Of a DNA stretch of 64,000 nucleotides, positions 16,766 through 26,328 are shown in pieces. The position numbers and the translations under genes were made by a program. The first letter of the stretch is position 1, and every line of letters starts with the position of its first letter. The stretch is taken from the NCBI RefSeq assembly GCF_000012845.1, contig NC_009615.1, forward strand, positions 2,261,501 to 2,325,500, given 5' to 3'. The DNA is from Parabacteroides distasonis ATCC 8503. Its GTDB lineage: Bacteria > Bacteroidota > Bacteroidia > Bacteroidales > Tannerellaceae. Below the pieces are notes generated by a model. It worked only from the letters and a program-made list of their open reading frames with translations. It was not told the origin of the DNA and did no database searches.

Positions 16766-17158
16766 TCAAGCCGGATCAGGAAACAGATCCAGTATTTTCT
16801 GATCCGCTTTTCTCCGGATCTCCGGTGTAATGCTATCCTTCACCATTTTCAATACGAAAGTCATCACCGCCACATCGTCCGTGAAGCCGATAATGGGGAG
16901 CACGCTCTCCGGGATCAAGTCGAAAGGCAATATAAAGTATCCTAAAGCCCCGATTATATAAGCCTTATGTTGAAGAGGTACCTTTTCATCCTGCAACATA
17001 TAATACAGCGTGAAGACAGGACGCAATACCGTAGCCCCCACTTTCTTCGCTACCCGCTCTATCTTCTTCCAGAAACTCTTCTCCGAGAAATAAGTCCCAT
17101 ATCTTTGTATCTCATGTACTTCCTCGAAAGGAACATCCTCAATCTTTCTTGTGTCCAT
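16766..17158 (-). CDS. YkvA-like DUF1232 membrane protein
   Basis: A 130-residue protein with the DUF1232 core (about 62-105): KAYIIGALGYFILPFDLIPE, then GFTDDVAVM. This is a short hydrophobic hairpin typical of YkvA proteins, whose role is unknown. The N-terminal part is charged and cytoplasmic-looking (SEKSFWKKIERVAKKVG). It is a single gene with a TATCTTTG -7 box just upstream on its strand (17186-17193). Confidence 0.88.
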   Translation of the reverse strand: MDTRKIEDVPFEEVHEIQRYGTYFSEKSFWKKIERVAKKVGATVLRPVFTLYYMLQDEKVPLQHKAYIIGALGYFILPFDLIPESVLPIIGFTDDVAVMTFVLKMVKDSITPEIRRKADQKILDLFPDPA

Positions 17159-17395
17159 AAACGAATCCTATTAAATCATCTTTCACAAAGATAACAAGTA
17201 GTGTAGAAAAATTGCACATCAAATGAGGAAATATTACACAATGCCACCTCCACACCCGTATTCAAAGCTTTTCGTAATAATCTCATAAGAAAACAATTAT
17301 AAAGAAATCTACAGGATTTATCACATCTGGCACGCCTTTTTCAGATAATCCTTTAGTTAGTATAGGTATTAATAAGACGTTTTAAACAAAAAGAG
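17159..17395. promoter_or_regulatory. Divergent intergenic region before the second susC
   Basis: 237 bases, AT-rich, no gene. On the - strand TATCTTTG (17186-17193) is a -7 box for the DUF1232 gene. On the + strand TGGCACG at 17328 resembles a sigma-54 -24 element, but the -12 element has TC instead of GC. No inverted repeats like those at the first susC were found. Confidence 0.5.
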
Positions 17396-20300
17396 ATGAG
17401 AAATGTAAAAACATGGGGCATACTATTCCTATGTCTACTTCTATTGCCCGGGGTAGCGTATGCACAAAAAAGACAGATCGAGGGAACGGTGATTTCCCAA
17501 GAGGACAAGGAGCCTCTGATAGGAGCGACCGTTATCGTAAAAGGGAGCCTGTCGGGAGCAGAGACCGATCTCGACGGGCATTTCACGCTGGAAGTTGATC
17601 CTGACGCCAAATTCATTATTGTCGATTACATCGGCATGAAGCAGACCCAAGTACCTATCCCGAAAAGCGGTATCTTAAACGTGGCTTTACAACCGGAGGC
17701 GATGAACCTCGATGAGGTCGTGGTAACCGGTTACGGTAACTTCTCACGTTCTTCCTTTACCGGTTCCGCCAACACTTTACGGGCTGACCTACTGAAAGAG
17801 ATGCCGGTGGTTTCCATAGAACAAAAACTACAAGGCATGACCTCCGGTGTCAATATCACGGGAAGCTCCGGGCAACCGGGAGCGAACGCATCCATCCGTA
17901 TCCGTGGTATGGGCTCGTTCAACGCATCGAACGAACCTTTGTTTGTGATAGACGGAGTTCCCGTCACCTCGGGAAACCTAAGTACCGGAAGCGGATCGGA
18001 GGCCTCCTACATGAACAATGCCAAGACCAACATCATGAGTACGATCAATCCCTCCGATATCGAGAATATCACGGTTATAAAGGATGCCGCCGCCGCCTCC
18101 CTTTACGGTTCCCGTGCGGCCAACGGTGTTATCTTGATCACGACCAAACAAGGATCGAAAGGACGTACCCGGGTCACGTTGAACGCTAGCGCAGGATTCT
18201 CGGACGCGGCGGTAGACTTCCGCCCGACCCTCAACGGAGAGCAACGCCGGGAACTACTTTATGAAGGCTTGGTTAATTACGCGCAAGACCAGATCGCCAA
18301 AGATCCCGCATCTTTCACCCAGACTCCGGAAGAGTACGCCAACGCCAATATCGGGGCATACACTTCTGTTCCCGCTTTAGGCTATACCGATTGGAAAGAC
18401 GTGTTGATGAGACAGGCCGTACATCAAAATTATGAGGCTTCCGTTTCCGGTGGCTCCGAGAACACGACGGTCTACAGCTCCTTGGGTTATCAAAAACAAG
18501 AGGGTCTGGTGGAGAACTCATCGATGGAACGATACTCCGGACGCTTTAACGTACAACAAAAGATCGGCAAACGAGGCGAGGCCGGAGCGAACCTCATGTT
18601 CTCGCAAGTGAATCAAGAGATGAACGAGGAACGTACATCCAGTATCAATCCTTTCTATTGCATGGCAGTAGCCACTCCTCCCTCCTACCCAGTATTTAAC
18701 GAGGATGGTTCCTACGCCAATACCTATCCCGGAACGAACGTAAATCCTTTGCGGGATATGCGTACCGACTATAACCGGGTTCGTATGACCCGTATCTTCG
18801 GTACGGCGCACGGTGCGGTAGAGATTATCAAAGGACTTAAATTAAAGGAAGTACTCAGCTATGATTATAGCATCCAAAAGGATGCCCGCTATTTCAACGC
18901 ATTAAGCGGGGCGGGTCCCAAGAGCGGTAGCGATGCCCAATCGTCCAAAGGTTTTATCGAATACGGGAAATTGATCTCTTCTACCTCATTGAACTACGTG
19001 AGGACATTCGCCAACAAACATCATCTGGATGTACTAGCCGCTTATGAGGCGGAAAGTTTCCAGACAGATAAAGCCGCCGGTGAGAAAAGCAAGATGCCGT
19101 CCGACCAATTATTCGAGCCGGACAATGCCGCCGTTATAAACAGTTTCGTATCCTCTACACAGGATTATCGGTTGCTTTCTTATCTAACCCGCTTGAATTA
19201 TGATTACGACAACCGGTATTATATCGCCGGAAGTTTCCGCCGGGATGGTAGTTCCCGATTGGCACCGGAGCATCGCTGGGGTAATTTCTGGTCGGTCTCA
19301 GGCATGTGGCATCTGGGAGCCGAGGATTTCATGAAAGCCGTAAAGCCGGTGTTGAGCGATGTCAAGATCCGTGCCTCTTATGGCGTGAACGGTAATCAGC
19401 CGGGATCTTATTACGGTTATATGGGTTTATATAGTTACGGAAAGAACTATATGGATAACCCCGGTTCGTATGAAAGCACACAAGCCAATCCCAATCTAAA
19501 ATGGGAGAAGAACTATAATATGAACCTCGGACTAGACCTCGCGTTTATCGATCGCATCTTCGTAACGCTCGAGTATTACAATCGTGACACCAAGGATTTG
19601 CTTTACAACCGTCCGATCAGCGCCACGACCGGATTCCTGAACTATCTGGGTAATCTGGGGCAGTTAAACAATAAAGGTGTCGAGCTGGAGGTTCGTTCCT
19701 TGAATATCTCGAACGCAGATTTTAATTGGACTACGGTATTGAACTTGACACATAACAAGAATAAGATCGTGGCCCTTGATGGTAATCTCGATCAAGTGGT
19801 AGAAAGTAGTTGGTTTATCCGGAAAATAGGATTGCCATTCAATACATTCTATGTAAAGGAATTCGCCGGGGTAGATCCCTCGAGCGGAAATGCGCTGTAT
19901 TATAAAAATACGGAAGACGAGAACGGCAATCTAGACCGCACCTTGACCCAAGATGTCAATGAGGCGCAAGCGGTTCCTTATAAACAAGTAGATCCGAAGA
20001 TATCCGGCGGCCTTACCAATATCCTTTCTTATAAATGGTTCGACTTGGCCTTTACGCTCTCTTATTCATTGGGCGGCTATTCTTTCGACAAGACCGGTAC
20101 GTATATCGAGACAGACGGAGCCAGCGAAGGAAACCGCAACCTGCCCATCTATGAGTTAGACCGTTGGCAAAAGCCCGGTGATATCACCGACATTCCCCGT
20201 TTCGTATTGGGACGCTCCGACAAAGTGAGCGGTGGTTCCTCTCGCTTCGTACATAGTACGGATCACTTGCGGTTAAAGAACCTGACGTTCGGGTTTACCC

Positions 20301-20482
20301 TGCCTCATAACTGGACCGATAAAGTCTTGCTGGATAAAGTCCGTGTCTATTTCTCCGGCAGCAACTTGCTGACTTGGGCGAAATGGAAGCAATATGATCC
20401 GGAAGTGCCCGTATCCGGCGAGGTATTCTGCGAGACACCGCCCATGCGAACCTTTAGCTTCGGCGTGGAAGTTAATTTCTAA
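17396..20482 (+). CDS. SusC/RagA-family TonB-dependent receptor (no STN domain)
   Basis: A 1028-residue outer-membrane transporter. The signal peptide ends near residue 24 (LLLLPGVAYAQ), followed directly by a carboxypeptidase-regulatory-like domain (about 27-100, IEGTVISQEDKEPLIGATV), the TonB box-like DEVVVTGYG (106-114), plug (about 120-235, QPGANASIRIRGMGS) and barrel ending FSFGVEVNF. With no STN domain it should not signal to a FecR protein, and no sigma/anti-sigma pair is next to it. The next gene, 34 bases on, is its SusD partner. No hydrolase accompanies the pair, so the ligand is unknown. Confidence 0.94.
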   Translation: MRNVKTWGILFLCLLLLPGVAYAQKRQIEGTVISQEDKEPLIGATVIVKGSLSGAETDLDGHFTLEVDPDAKFIIVDYIGMKQTQVPIPKSGILNVALQPEAMNLDEVVVTGYGNFSRSSFTGSANTLRADLLKEMPVVSIEQKLQGMTSGVNITGSSGQPGANASIRIRGMGSFNASNEPLFVIDGVPVTSGNLSTGSGSEASYMNNAKTNIMSTINPSDIENITVIKDAAAASLYGSRAANGVILITTKQGSKGRTRVTLNASAGFSDAAVDFRPTLNGEQRRELLYEGLVNYAQDQIAKDPASFTQTPEEYANANIGAYTSVPALGYTDWKDVLMRQAVHQNYEASVSGGSENTTVYSSLGYQKQEGLVENSSMERYSGRFNVQQKIGKRGEAGANLMFSQVNQEMNEERTSSINPFYCMAVATPPSYPVFNEDGSYANTYPGTNVNPLRDMRTDYNRVRMTRIFGTAHGAVEIIKGLKLKEVLSYDYSIQKDARYFNALSGAGPKSGSDAQSSKGFIEYGKLISSTSLNYVRTFANKHHLDVLAAYEAESFQTDKAAGEKSKMPSDQLFEPDNAAVINSFVSSTQDYRLLSYLTRLNYDYDNRYYIAGSFRRDGSSRLAPEHRWGNFWSVSGMWHLGAEDFMKAVKPVLSDVKIRASYGVNGNQPGSYYGYMGLYSYGKNYMDNPGSYESTQANPNLKWEKNYNMNLGLDLAFIDRIFVTLEYYNRDTKDLLYNRPISATTGFLNYLGNLGQLNNKGVELEVRSLNISNADFNWTTVLNLTHNKNKIVALDGNLDQVVESSWFIRKIGLPFNTFYVKEFAGVDPSSGNALYYKNTEDENGNLDRTLTQDVNEAQAVPYKQVDPKISGGLTNILSYKWFDLAFTLSYSLGGYSFDKTGTYIETDGASEGNRNLPIYELDRWQKPGDITDIPRFVLGRSDKVSGGSSRFVHSTDHLRLKNLTFGFTLPHNWTDKVLLDKVRVYFSGSNLLTWAKWKQYDPEVPVSGEVFCETPPMRTFSFGVEVNF

Positions 20483-20515
20483 ACACAACAATTCATTCGA
20501 TAAAAAAGAAATACA

Positions 20516-22003
20516 ATGAAATGGTCAATTAAATATATCGTAAGCGCTCTTCCTTTCTTATTCACGGCTTGTTCCGGAGATTGGCTGGATCTGGATCCCT
20601 CCACTTCCGTAACCAGCGATAACGCTATTCAGTCACTGGAAGACGCTAAAACCGCATTAAATGGAATCTATCGCATAGCATCCGAGCATAGTTATTATGG
20701 AGACAACTACCTCTATTATGCCGACTGCCGTGGCGAAGACGTACAAGCTCGTATTGACAAAGGTCCCGGCAGACGTGTATCTCCGTACTATCTGTTCAAC
20801 GTAGCCGCCGACGACGCTTTTAATATCACGAGAGTATGGAACCAACCCTATATCGTGATTCATCAAGCGAACAGCTTAATCGAGAAAATAGACAACGGTA
20901 GCGTCCAAACCTCCGACACGCAAGAAATCGCCCGTATAAAAGCAGAGGCGTTGGCTATGCGTGGCTTGGCCTTATTCGATTTAACCCGCCTCTTTGGCAT
21001 GCCTTATACACTGGATAATGGGGCGTCCTTGGGTGTGCCCATCGAGATCAAGACGGAGTTGCCGACTCACCAACCGTCTCGCAACACGGTAGCCGAATGC
21101 TACAACCAAGTGATCAAAGACCTGACCGAAGCCTTACCCAACCTTGTTACAACCAAATCCGACGGTCACCAAAATGTATGGAGCGTGAAAGCACTTCTAT
21201 CTCGTATCTATTTATATATGAACGACAACGAGAACGCCCTTAAATACGCTCAAGAAGTAATCAATAACGGAGGTCTTTATACCTTGTTCACGTACGATGA
21301 GTATACCTCCGTATGGGGAAAAGACTTCAATTCCGAATCCCTGTTCGAGTTCTACTTTACGCTTACCGAGCCTTCCGGCGGTAGTGGCGGAGAGGGCGCT
21401 CCCATGGTATATGCCGATAACGTGAAAGATTGGAACAATTTGGTCTTGACGAAAGATTTCTTGGATTTACTGGGTGAAGACCCGGATGATGTTCGCCATG
21501 CCTTATGCCGCTTACCTCAAAAACCGGACGAGGATATCCTTCCAACCGGTTCGACCGGACATCCTAAATATCTGGCGAAGTATCCCGGAAAAACAGGAGA
21601 TGTATTGACCGGCAATCCGCAAGACAATGACCTATGCATCATCCGTCTGTCCGAGATATACTTAAATGCGGCCGAGGCAGCTTTCAAGCTAGGAAAACGT
21701 AGCGAGGCGTTAGGCTACCTGAATCAAATCGTAAGCCGAGCCAACCCCAATAAATCCGTTAGCGACTCCGAGCTTTCCCTAGAGAGAATCCTTAAAGAAC
21801 GCCGCAAAGAATTGGTTGGCGAAGGACATGCGTTCTTTGATTACATGCGTAACAATATTCCGGTAATCCGCAAGGGCGGTTGGCATTTGCCGCAATTACC
21901 TACCGACGCACAGGTGATCAACGCTTCCGATCCCCGGGTAGCACTCCCGATTCCGCAAAGCGAGATCGACGCAAACCCGAATATCGTACAGAATAAACGG
22001 TAA
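20516..22003 (+). CDS. SusD/RagB-family lipoprotein
   Basis: A 495-residue partner of the preceding SusC. The lipobox cysteine is residue 19 (LPFLFTAC), followed by SGDWLDLDPS. The SusD domain includes AEALAMRGLALFDLTRLFG, and the C-terminal RagB part includes CIIRLSEIYLNAAEAAF and LKERRKELVGEGHAFFDYMR, ending LPIPQSEIDANPNIVQN. A strong terminator follows, so the pair forms a two-gene operon. Confidence 0.94.
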   Translation: MKWSIKYIVSALPFLFTACSGDWLDLDPSTSVTSDNAIQSLEDAKTALNGIYRIASEHSYYGDNYLYYADCRGEDVQARIDKGPGRRVSPYYLFNVAADDAFNITRVWNQPYIVIHQANSLIEKIDNGSVQTSDTQEIARIKAEALAMRGLALFDLTRLFGMPYTLDNGASLGVPIEIKTELPTHQPSRNTVAECYNQVIKDLTEALPNLVTTKSDGHQNVWSVKALLSRIYLYMNDNENALKYAQEVINNGGLYTLFTYDEYTSVWGKDFNSESLFEFYFTLTEPSGGSGGEGAPMVYADNVKDWNNLVLTKDFLDLLGEDPDDVRHALCRLPQKPDEDILPTGSTGHPKYLAKYPGKTGDVLTGNPQDNDLCIIRLSEIYLNAAEAAFKLGKRSEALGYLNQIVSRANPNKSVSDSELSLERILKERRKELVGEGHAFFDYMRNNIPVIRKGGWHLPQLPTDAQVINASDPRVALPIPQSEIDANPNIVQNKR

Positions 22004-22006
22004 CCA

Positions 22007-22054
22007 ACAAGAAAAAGGGGAATGGCATTAAAACCATTCCCCTTTTTCTTGTTT
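22007..22054. terminator. Bidirectional terminator between susD and the DUF417 gene
   Basis: A stem of about 19 bp (AACAAGAAAAAGGGGAATGG pairs with its complement ending at 22053) with an 8-base loop. A-rich and T-rich flanks suit both directions, and convergent genes end on either side. Confidence 0.88.
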
Positions 22055-22057
22055 CGC

Positions 22058-22639
22058 TTATTTCTTTTTCAAGATCCGTTGCGCCGAATCCGACAGCACC
22101 ACGATCGCACCGGCCAGTATCGCCGTATCTTTTATCACCAATCGCCCGGCCCCCGATAATAACGGGAAACCAAATTCCCCGCTGCCGAGATTAGGTACCC
22201 AGACCTCCGGAGTCGTGACCAAGAAGGACAACGTCCCGAACGTCATGATTATAGCCAACCCCGCTCCTACCAAACCGATCTTCGGCGAGAAAATGCCGAG
22301 GAAAGTCAAGATACCAATCGCCATGATCAAGATTCCCAAGCCACGAGAGAAGCCATACGTGTTATTCTCTTGATGCCACTCATGCTTCGCTTGATCGAAC
22401 TCACCCTCTTTTAATTTATACGTCTTATATTCGGGAGCGCTTTTCGTATAGAAGAAACTCATGAAAGGGCTGTTCGCCACAAACGGAACGATGCCTTCCG
22501 CTTCATAATTCCAGAACTTCAAACCGCCGATCCACACAAATATGATCAAGATCGATATACGGATCAAATGAATACCTAGCTTCTGAGTAGAGGCCGCCAC
22601 TTGCAAAAACGAGTAAAACAGGTCATTCAACTTTTTCAT
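22058..22639 (-). CDS. DUF417 (YkgB/RclC-like) inner-membrane protein
   Basis: A 193-residue protein with four predicted membrane helices. The family signature includes LIRISILIIFVWIGGLKFWNYEAEGI followed by VANSPF, and STLxFL-like TFGTLSFLVTTPEVW near 135-150. The DUF417 family includes E. coli YkgB/RclC, linked to reactive-chlorine tolerance, but the biochemical role is unknown. The divergently minded AraC regulator lies upstream on the same strand, 93 bases away, and could control it. Confidence 0.85.
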   Translation of the reverse strand: MKKLNDLFYSFLQVAASTQKLGIHLIRISILIIFVWIGGLKFWNYEAEGIVPFVANSPFMSFFYTKSAPEYKTYKLKEGEFDQAKHEWHQENNTYGFSRGLGILIMAIGILTFLGIFSPKIGLVGAGLAIIMTFGTLSFLVTTPEVWVPNLGSGEFGFPLLSGAGRLVIKDTAILAGAIVVLSDSAQRILKKK

Positions 22640-22732
22640 CTTATTATTTGTTTTATAGTATTGAACTTATACCGCAAAGATCGGTAGAAACACCTATCCC
22701 GTAAATGGCGATTTTACCGGATGAGTTAGCAA

Positions 22733-23569
22733 TTATTCCCGTTTCTCTCTTTTCCGGTACTCAGAGACGCTTTCTCCCGTCATTTTCTTGAAAAAACGGC
22801 TGAATGTGGCTTGATCCTCGAAGCCCAAGATCTCCGTGATTTCCTTCGCGCTCTTCTGGCTATATAATAGCAATCGTTTGGCCTCAGCCTCAATTCGTTC
22901 GTGAATGATCCGTAACGGAGAAGGTAATCCGCAAGTCGTAAAAAGGTTGGATAGGGTTTTTGGGGAGCGATGCAGCATATCCGCATAATCTTGGACCATC
23001 TTCTTTTCCTTAAAATGGTTATCTACCAATACATAGAACTGGCGAACCATATCGAACGCCTTTTCCCGTTCCGGGCTTACCGAAAACTTCTCACGTGCGA
23101 TCCGGGTGCACAAAATAATGAAACGTTTCAGTAAGATACGCAGCATCTCCTCTTGCAAATTATCCTTTATGGCGTACTCACTCGTTAGGCTGTCGGTGAT
23201 ATCGCGCAAAGAGGCAACTTGGGATTCGCTCAATTTCAATTGCATCACATTGGAAGTCCCGTTAAAAAGAAAACCATTACACGACACCTCATTGTCATGT
23301 CCGAAAATACAATAGAAGTTACTGTTAAACAGAAGGGTCAAGTACTCGCCATTGATCGCCTTGAACTCGATATGGTGCAAAGGAGTCAAGGGAATAATCT
23401 CACCTTTCACTAAGGTAGTCGGTACGTGATCGATCTCCAGTCGCAACGAACCGCTTTGTACCCAAATAAACTTGTAAAGCGTATTATCTTTCTGCAAAGC
23501 AAGGTTCGTGTGATACGAATCGGTCAACGCTATATTACCTCTTAAGCGAGTATTAAAAATATATTCCAT
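22733..23569 (-). CDS. AraC-family transcriptional regulator
   Basis: A 278-residue regulator. The N-terminal cupin-like sensing domain (about 1-150) includes SGSLRLEIDHVPTTLVKGE and LTPLHHIEF. The C-terminal double helix-turn-helix (about 178-275) has the second-HTH signature SAKEITEILGFEDQATFSRFFKKMTGESVSEYRK. The inducer is unknown. The adjacent downstream DUF417 gene is the obvious candidate target, by analogy with RclR next to rclABC in E. coli, although no cysteine-based sensing can be argued from this sequence alone. Confidence 0.92.
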   Translation of the reverse strand: MEYIFNTRLRGNIALTDSYHTNLALQKDNTLYKFIWVQSGSLRLEIDHVPTTLVKGEIIPLTPLHHIEFKAINGEYLTLLFNSNFYCIFGHDNEVSCNGFLFNGTSNVMQLKLSESQVASLRDITDSLTSEYAIKDNLQEEMLRILLKRFIILCTRIAREKFSVSPEREKAFDMVRQFYVLVDNHFKEKKMVQDYADMLHRSPKTLSNLFTTCGLPSPLRIIHERIEAEAKRLLLYSQKSAKEITEILGFEDQATFSRFFKKMTGESVSEYRKREKRE

Positions 23570-23688
23570 AGATTTCTTCCGGATTTTAAGACGGATAAAG
23601 ATAACAATATTATATAAACAAAAAGCGAAAGTTCACTTTATTCCCAGCAAACTTCCGCGTCACTAATCCCCAAAACACACTATACGAG

Positions 23689-24159
23689 TTATTTCGACTC
23701 TAATAAAATATCATCTACCAATTTCTTCAACTCATTCTTCGGCATAGCCCCTTGAACCATACTCGGTTCTTTCTTCATCGGTACAAACAATAAAGAAGGA
23801 ATACTACGGATACCGAAAACACTCGCTAAATCCGCCTCTTTATCGACATTCACCTTATATACGTTGATTTTACCCTCGTACTCTTTGCTGATCTCATCCA
23901 AGATAGGAGACATCATCTTACAAGGGCCACACCAAGTGGCATAGAAATCGATAACCGCAGGTTTATCACCCTCGAACTTCCATGCGTTCGGGTTTGTCTC
24001 AAAGTCATACACTTTCTTTACGAAATCTTCTTGTGTTAATTCTGTTACTGTCATTTTATTTTCTGTTTTATTGTTATTATTCTTATTTCCATTACTAGCG
24101 TTCGCCATTCCTACCAAAAGACTTGCGAACAATACGGCACCGACCTTAATAAAACCCAT
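23689..24159 (-). CDS. Exported thioredoxin
   Basis: A 156-residue thioredoxin-fold protein with the active site WCGPC (Cys77 and Cys80), cis-proline loop IRSIPSLLF and the usual FYATWCGPCKMMSPIL context. Unlike cytoplasmic TrxA it begins with a signal peptide (LFASLLVGMANASNG, about 1-23) and an Asn/Lys-rich linker (25-33), so it should work in the periplasm. It would take part in disulfide reduction or the Bacteroides-type periplasmic thioredoxin stress response. It has no operon partner; the gene upstream ends 219 bases away. Confidence 0.92.
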   Translation of the reverse strand: MGFIKVGAVLFASLLVGMANASNGNKNNNNKTENKMTVTELTQEDFVKKVYDFETNPNAWKFEGDKPAVIDFYATWCGPCKMMSPILDEISKEYEGKINVYKVNVDKEADLASVFGIRSIPSLLFVPMKKEPSMVQGAMPKNELKKLVDDILLESK

Positions 24160-24312
24160 CTTGAACCTCCTTTTTATTTATTACTTTGTCTTCTATTTAC
24201 ATTGCAAAGTTCATCTTATTTCCACGATTAAGAAATGGCCATATCGCCGGATAAGTTTGCAATACTTCCCGATCCCCATCAAAAAAGTATAAAATAAGTT
24301 TTTTCAAGATAA

Positions 24313-24342
24313 ATGCCGAACCTTGCTAACAAGATCCGGCAT
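24313..24342 (-). terminator. Probable terminator of the ECF-sigma operon
   Basis: ATGCCG (24313-24318) pairs with CGGCAT (24337-24342), with further weak inner pairing. On the - strand it is followed by a T-rich stretch. It lies just after the stop of the outer-membrane protein gene. Confidence 0.5.
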
Positions 24343-24377
24343 ATCGTACGTTCTTTATCTCGCAAAAACTCAACGAC

Positions 24378-25283
24378 CTACAAATGCAACTGCAAGCCGA
24401 TAGAAACCGGATGCACCTTCGGACCTTTCCCATTTTCAAAGAGGTCGATCGGTAAGTACTTGGCGTAAAGACCGATCCAATCCCAACCGGCTTGAAATAA
24501 GAAATCCATAGTTACCGGACGGATATTCATACCGGAACCCATTTTCTCTTTGTGCTTTTTACCGGAAGCGTCATTATATACGATCTTCGAGGAAGAACAA
24601 GTCTTGATCACACCGACTACACCCGCAGACAAGAAGAATTCACTCGAACGCTTTTTAGGTTGCCATTCCAATAACAACGGAATGGTCAGACTCGTGATAT
24701 TCAACTTACTCGCTTTCAACGTAACACCCTCAGGAGCCGGACGCAAAGCCGTAACACCGTCTATCTCCTTGAAATACTCATTCGTATCTATCCGGTAACG
24801 GCTCCAACGCATACCGGCACCGATCACCACCGCCCAACGATACCGAGAGAACGGGAACGCTTTTTCCAATACATTCAAATTATATTCCAATGAGTTTCCA
24901 CTACGAAGGGAGACTCCGTCTACATCATTTACATGTAAACTCCCATCCGCGAAGTTCGCGAAGCCCATTCCAAAACCGGCCCAATGCGGATTGAAGTCCT
25001 TATCCCAAGTAGGCACAGGGATATTGATAGACTTCACGTGTTTACGGCGTTCATAGCTTTGTCCGTCCCGGTAATGCCCTTCGAAGATCAACTCGTCGTC
25101 CACGGAATCACCATCCTCGTCTACCTCATACACCCTGACTTTCATGCGATCGCCATTATCTTTCACCTCGATACGTTTTCTCTCAAGGGTGATAATCGTA
25201 TCCCCAGCCAAAGGCTCAACCTCAGCGGCCATCAACCCGATTACCGGGAAGCAAACCATTAAGACTAAAAGTATTCTTTTCAT
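24378..25283 (-). CDS. Outer-membrane beta-barrel-like protein (PorT-like), last gene of the ECF-sigma operon
   Basis: A 301-residue exported protein with a signal peptide (RILLVLMVCFPVIGLMAA, about 1-20). A charged periplasmic stretch (about 28-90, EVDEDGDSVDDELIFEG) precedes the main part, which reads as alternating amphipathic strands with aromatic girdles (HWAGFGMGFANFADG, YRWAVVIGAGMRWSRY, LNITSLTIPLLLEWQP, AGWDWIGLYAKYLP, IGLQLHL). The ending and pattern fit Bacteroidetes outer-membrane beta-barrel proteins of the PorT type. Placement behind a sigma/anti-sigma pair suggests an envelope-stress or surface-remodelling role (inference). Confidence 0.75.
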   Translation of the reverse strand: MKRILLVLMVCFPVIGLMAAEVEPLAGDTIITLERKRIEVKDNGDRMKVRVYEVDEDGDSVDDELIFEGHYRDGQSYERRKHVKSINIPVPTWDKDFNPHWAGFGMGFANFADGSLHVNDVDGVSLRSGNSLEYNLNVLEKAFPFSRYRWAVVIGAGMRWSRYRIDTNEYFKEIDGVTALRPAPEGVTLKASKLNITSLTIPLLLEWQPKKRSSEFFLSAGVVGVIKTCSSSKIVYNDASGKKHKEKMGSGMNIRPVTMDFLFQAGWDWIGLYAKYLPIDLFENGKGPKVHPVSIGLQLHL

Positions 25284-25304
25284 CTTCCTATCTGTTTTGT
25301 TTGT

Positions 25305-25790
25305 TTATAAATCTTTCTTCGTAAATAATAGCGTGATTAAATCATCACTATCCAAATCTCCCTCAATGTACACCAAGGTTATTACCCCTTTCTTGCTGAC
25401 CTTAAAAAGGACAAAACGGTTGATATCTGCTTCTACGCCCTTCAACTGGTAATAAGCGGAGACTACCCCTCCATCGTCCGTCACCTCTTTGATCTTCCGG
25501 GCCCCTTTCTGGTCCGCTTCCAGACATTGGCGGGTAAACCGCAGGGCTTCCGGATCATCTTTGATCGTAATACTCTTATAACGAGTCATGCCATACGTTT
25601 CCAACATCTCGTTAGACAACTCCACCATCGTGACATTACGTTTTTTGCCATATCGTTGAAAGACTTCCTGAATCTTCAAGTCTTTCTGTGTCTCGGCAGC
25701 CGAGACACCACAAGGCATTAAGCAAAATACCGCCACCAGCAACCATAACATGTATTTGAACCGTCTCATATTTACAGTATTTTTATTCAT
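25305..25790 (-). CDS. Exported protein resembling DUF6108
   Basis: About 160 residues with a signal peptide (MRRFKYMLWLLVAVFCLMPC, then GVSAAE). The mature part (IQEVFQRYGKKRNVTMVELSNEMLE ... YYQLKGVEADINRFVLFKVSKKG) resembles the Bacteroidetes DUF6108/DUF4252 group of small periplasmic proteins of unknown function. Starts are possible at 25799, 25790 and 25769. The last leaves no overlap with the upstream gene and begins directly at the signal peptide; I report 25790 as a compromise. It lies third in the sigma/anti-sigma/this/barrel operon. Confidence 0.7.
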   Translation of the reverse strand: MNKNTVNMRRFKYMLWLLVAVFCLMPCGVSAAETQKDLKIQEVFQRYGKKRNVTMVELSNEMLETYGMTRYKSITIKDDPEALRFTRQCLEADQKGARKIKEVTDDGGVVSAYYQLKGVEADINRFVLFKVSKKGVITLVYIEGDLDSDDLITLLFTKKDL

Positions 25791-26328
25791 TATCATCAAA
25801 TAAAGAACGAAGCTCGTTCAATTGGTTATCAATAATCATACGGTCGGCCTCATCACGATCCGCTTCCGGAAAGTACTCATCCGCAGGTGTGGCCACCTCC
25901 TGCAAAGCTTCCAGCGCCATGGAGCGAACTTTATGAATATCCGTATAACAACGACCGTTTATAACGACATAATTATCCGAGCAGAAGCAAGGATCTACCG
26001 GATTCAACAGATGGTTAAGCCCCAAAAGCAGCAAGAAACTGGCGGCGATACCGGATACCAAATACAACACGGATCGTAAAGTAAACGTCTTCTTTTCCTC
26101 CACCTTTTCCGCATCCAGCATAAAAAGGATATCCTCATCAATCGGAATCAATGCCTCATCCGGCTGTCGCTCCTTCCGGCTCTCTTCCTCCAAATAGGTA
26201 AACATAGGCGTATAGACCGCCAACCTGTCCGGAACATTCCCGGAAGTAAAGAAGGCTCGAAGTTCCCGCTCTTCTTCCGAAGAGGTTTCTCCTTCAAAAT
26301 ATCGGTTTAATAACTCGTCTATGTCCAT
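25783..26328 (-). CDS. Putative membrane-bound anti-sigma factor
   Basis: A 181-residue protein. The N-terminal MDIDELLNRYFEGETSSEEE (1-20) is the short acidic helix seen at the start of many Bacteroidetes anti-sigma factors. One membrane segment follows near 85-108 (SVLYLVSGIAASFLLLLGLN), then a small periplasmic part with CFCSDNYVVINGRCYTD and an acidic tail. It has no zinc-binding HxxxCxxC. Its start overlaps the end of the ECF sigma gene by ten bases, which argues strongly for a sigma/anti-sigma pair. The activity is inferred from context. Confidence 0.7.
   Translation of the reverse strand: MDIDELLNRYFEGETSSEEERELRAFFTSGNVPDRLAVYTPMFTYLEEESRKERQPDEALIPIDEDILFMLDAEKVEEKKTFTLRSVLYLVSGIAASFLLLLGLNHLLNPVDPCFCSDNYVVINGRCYTDIHKVRSMALEALQEVATPADEYFPEADRDEADRMIIDNQLNELRSLFDDNE

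Noticed and set aside
17159..17395. A second invertible promoter before the 17396 susC
   Set aside because: No pair of matching inverted repeats was found, and the gene has a complete ATG and signal peptide.
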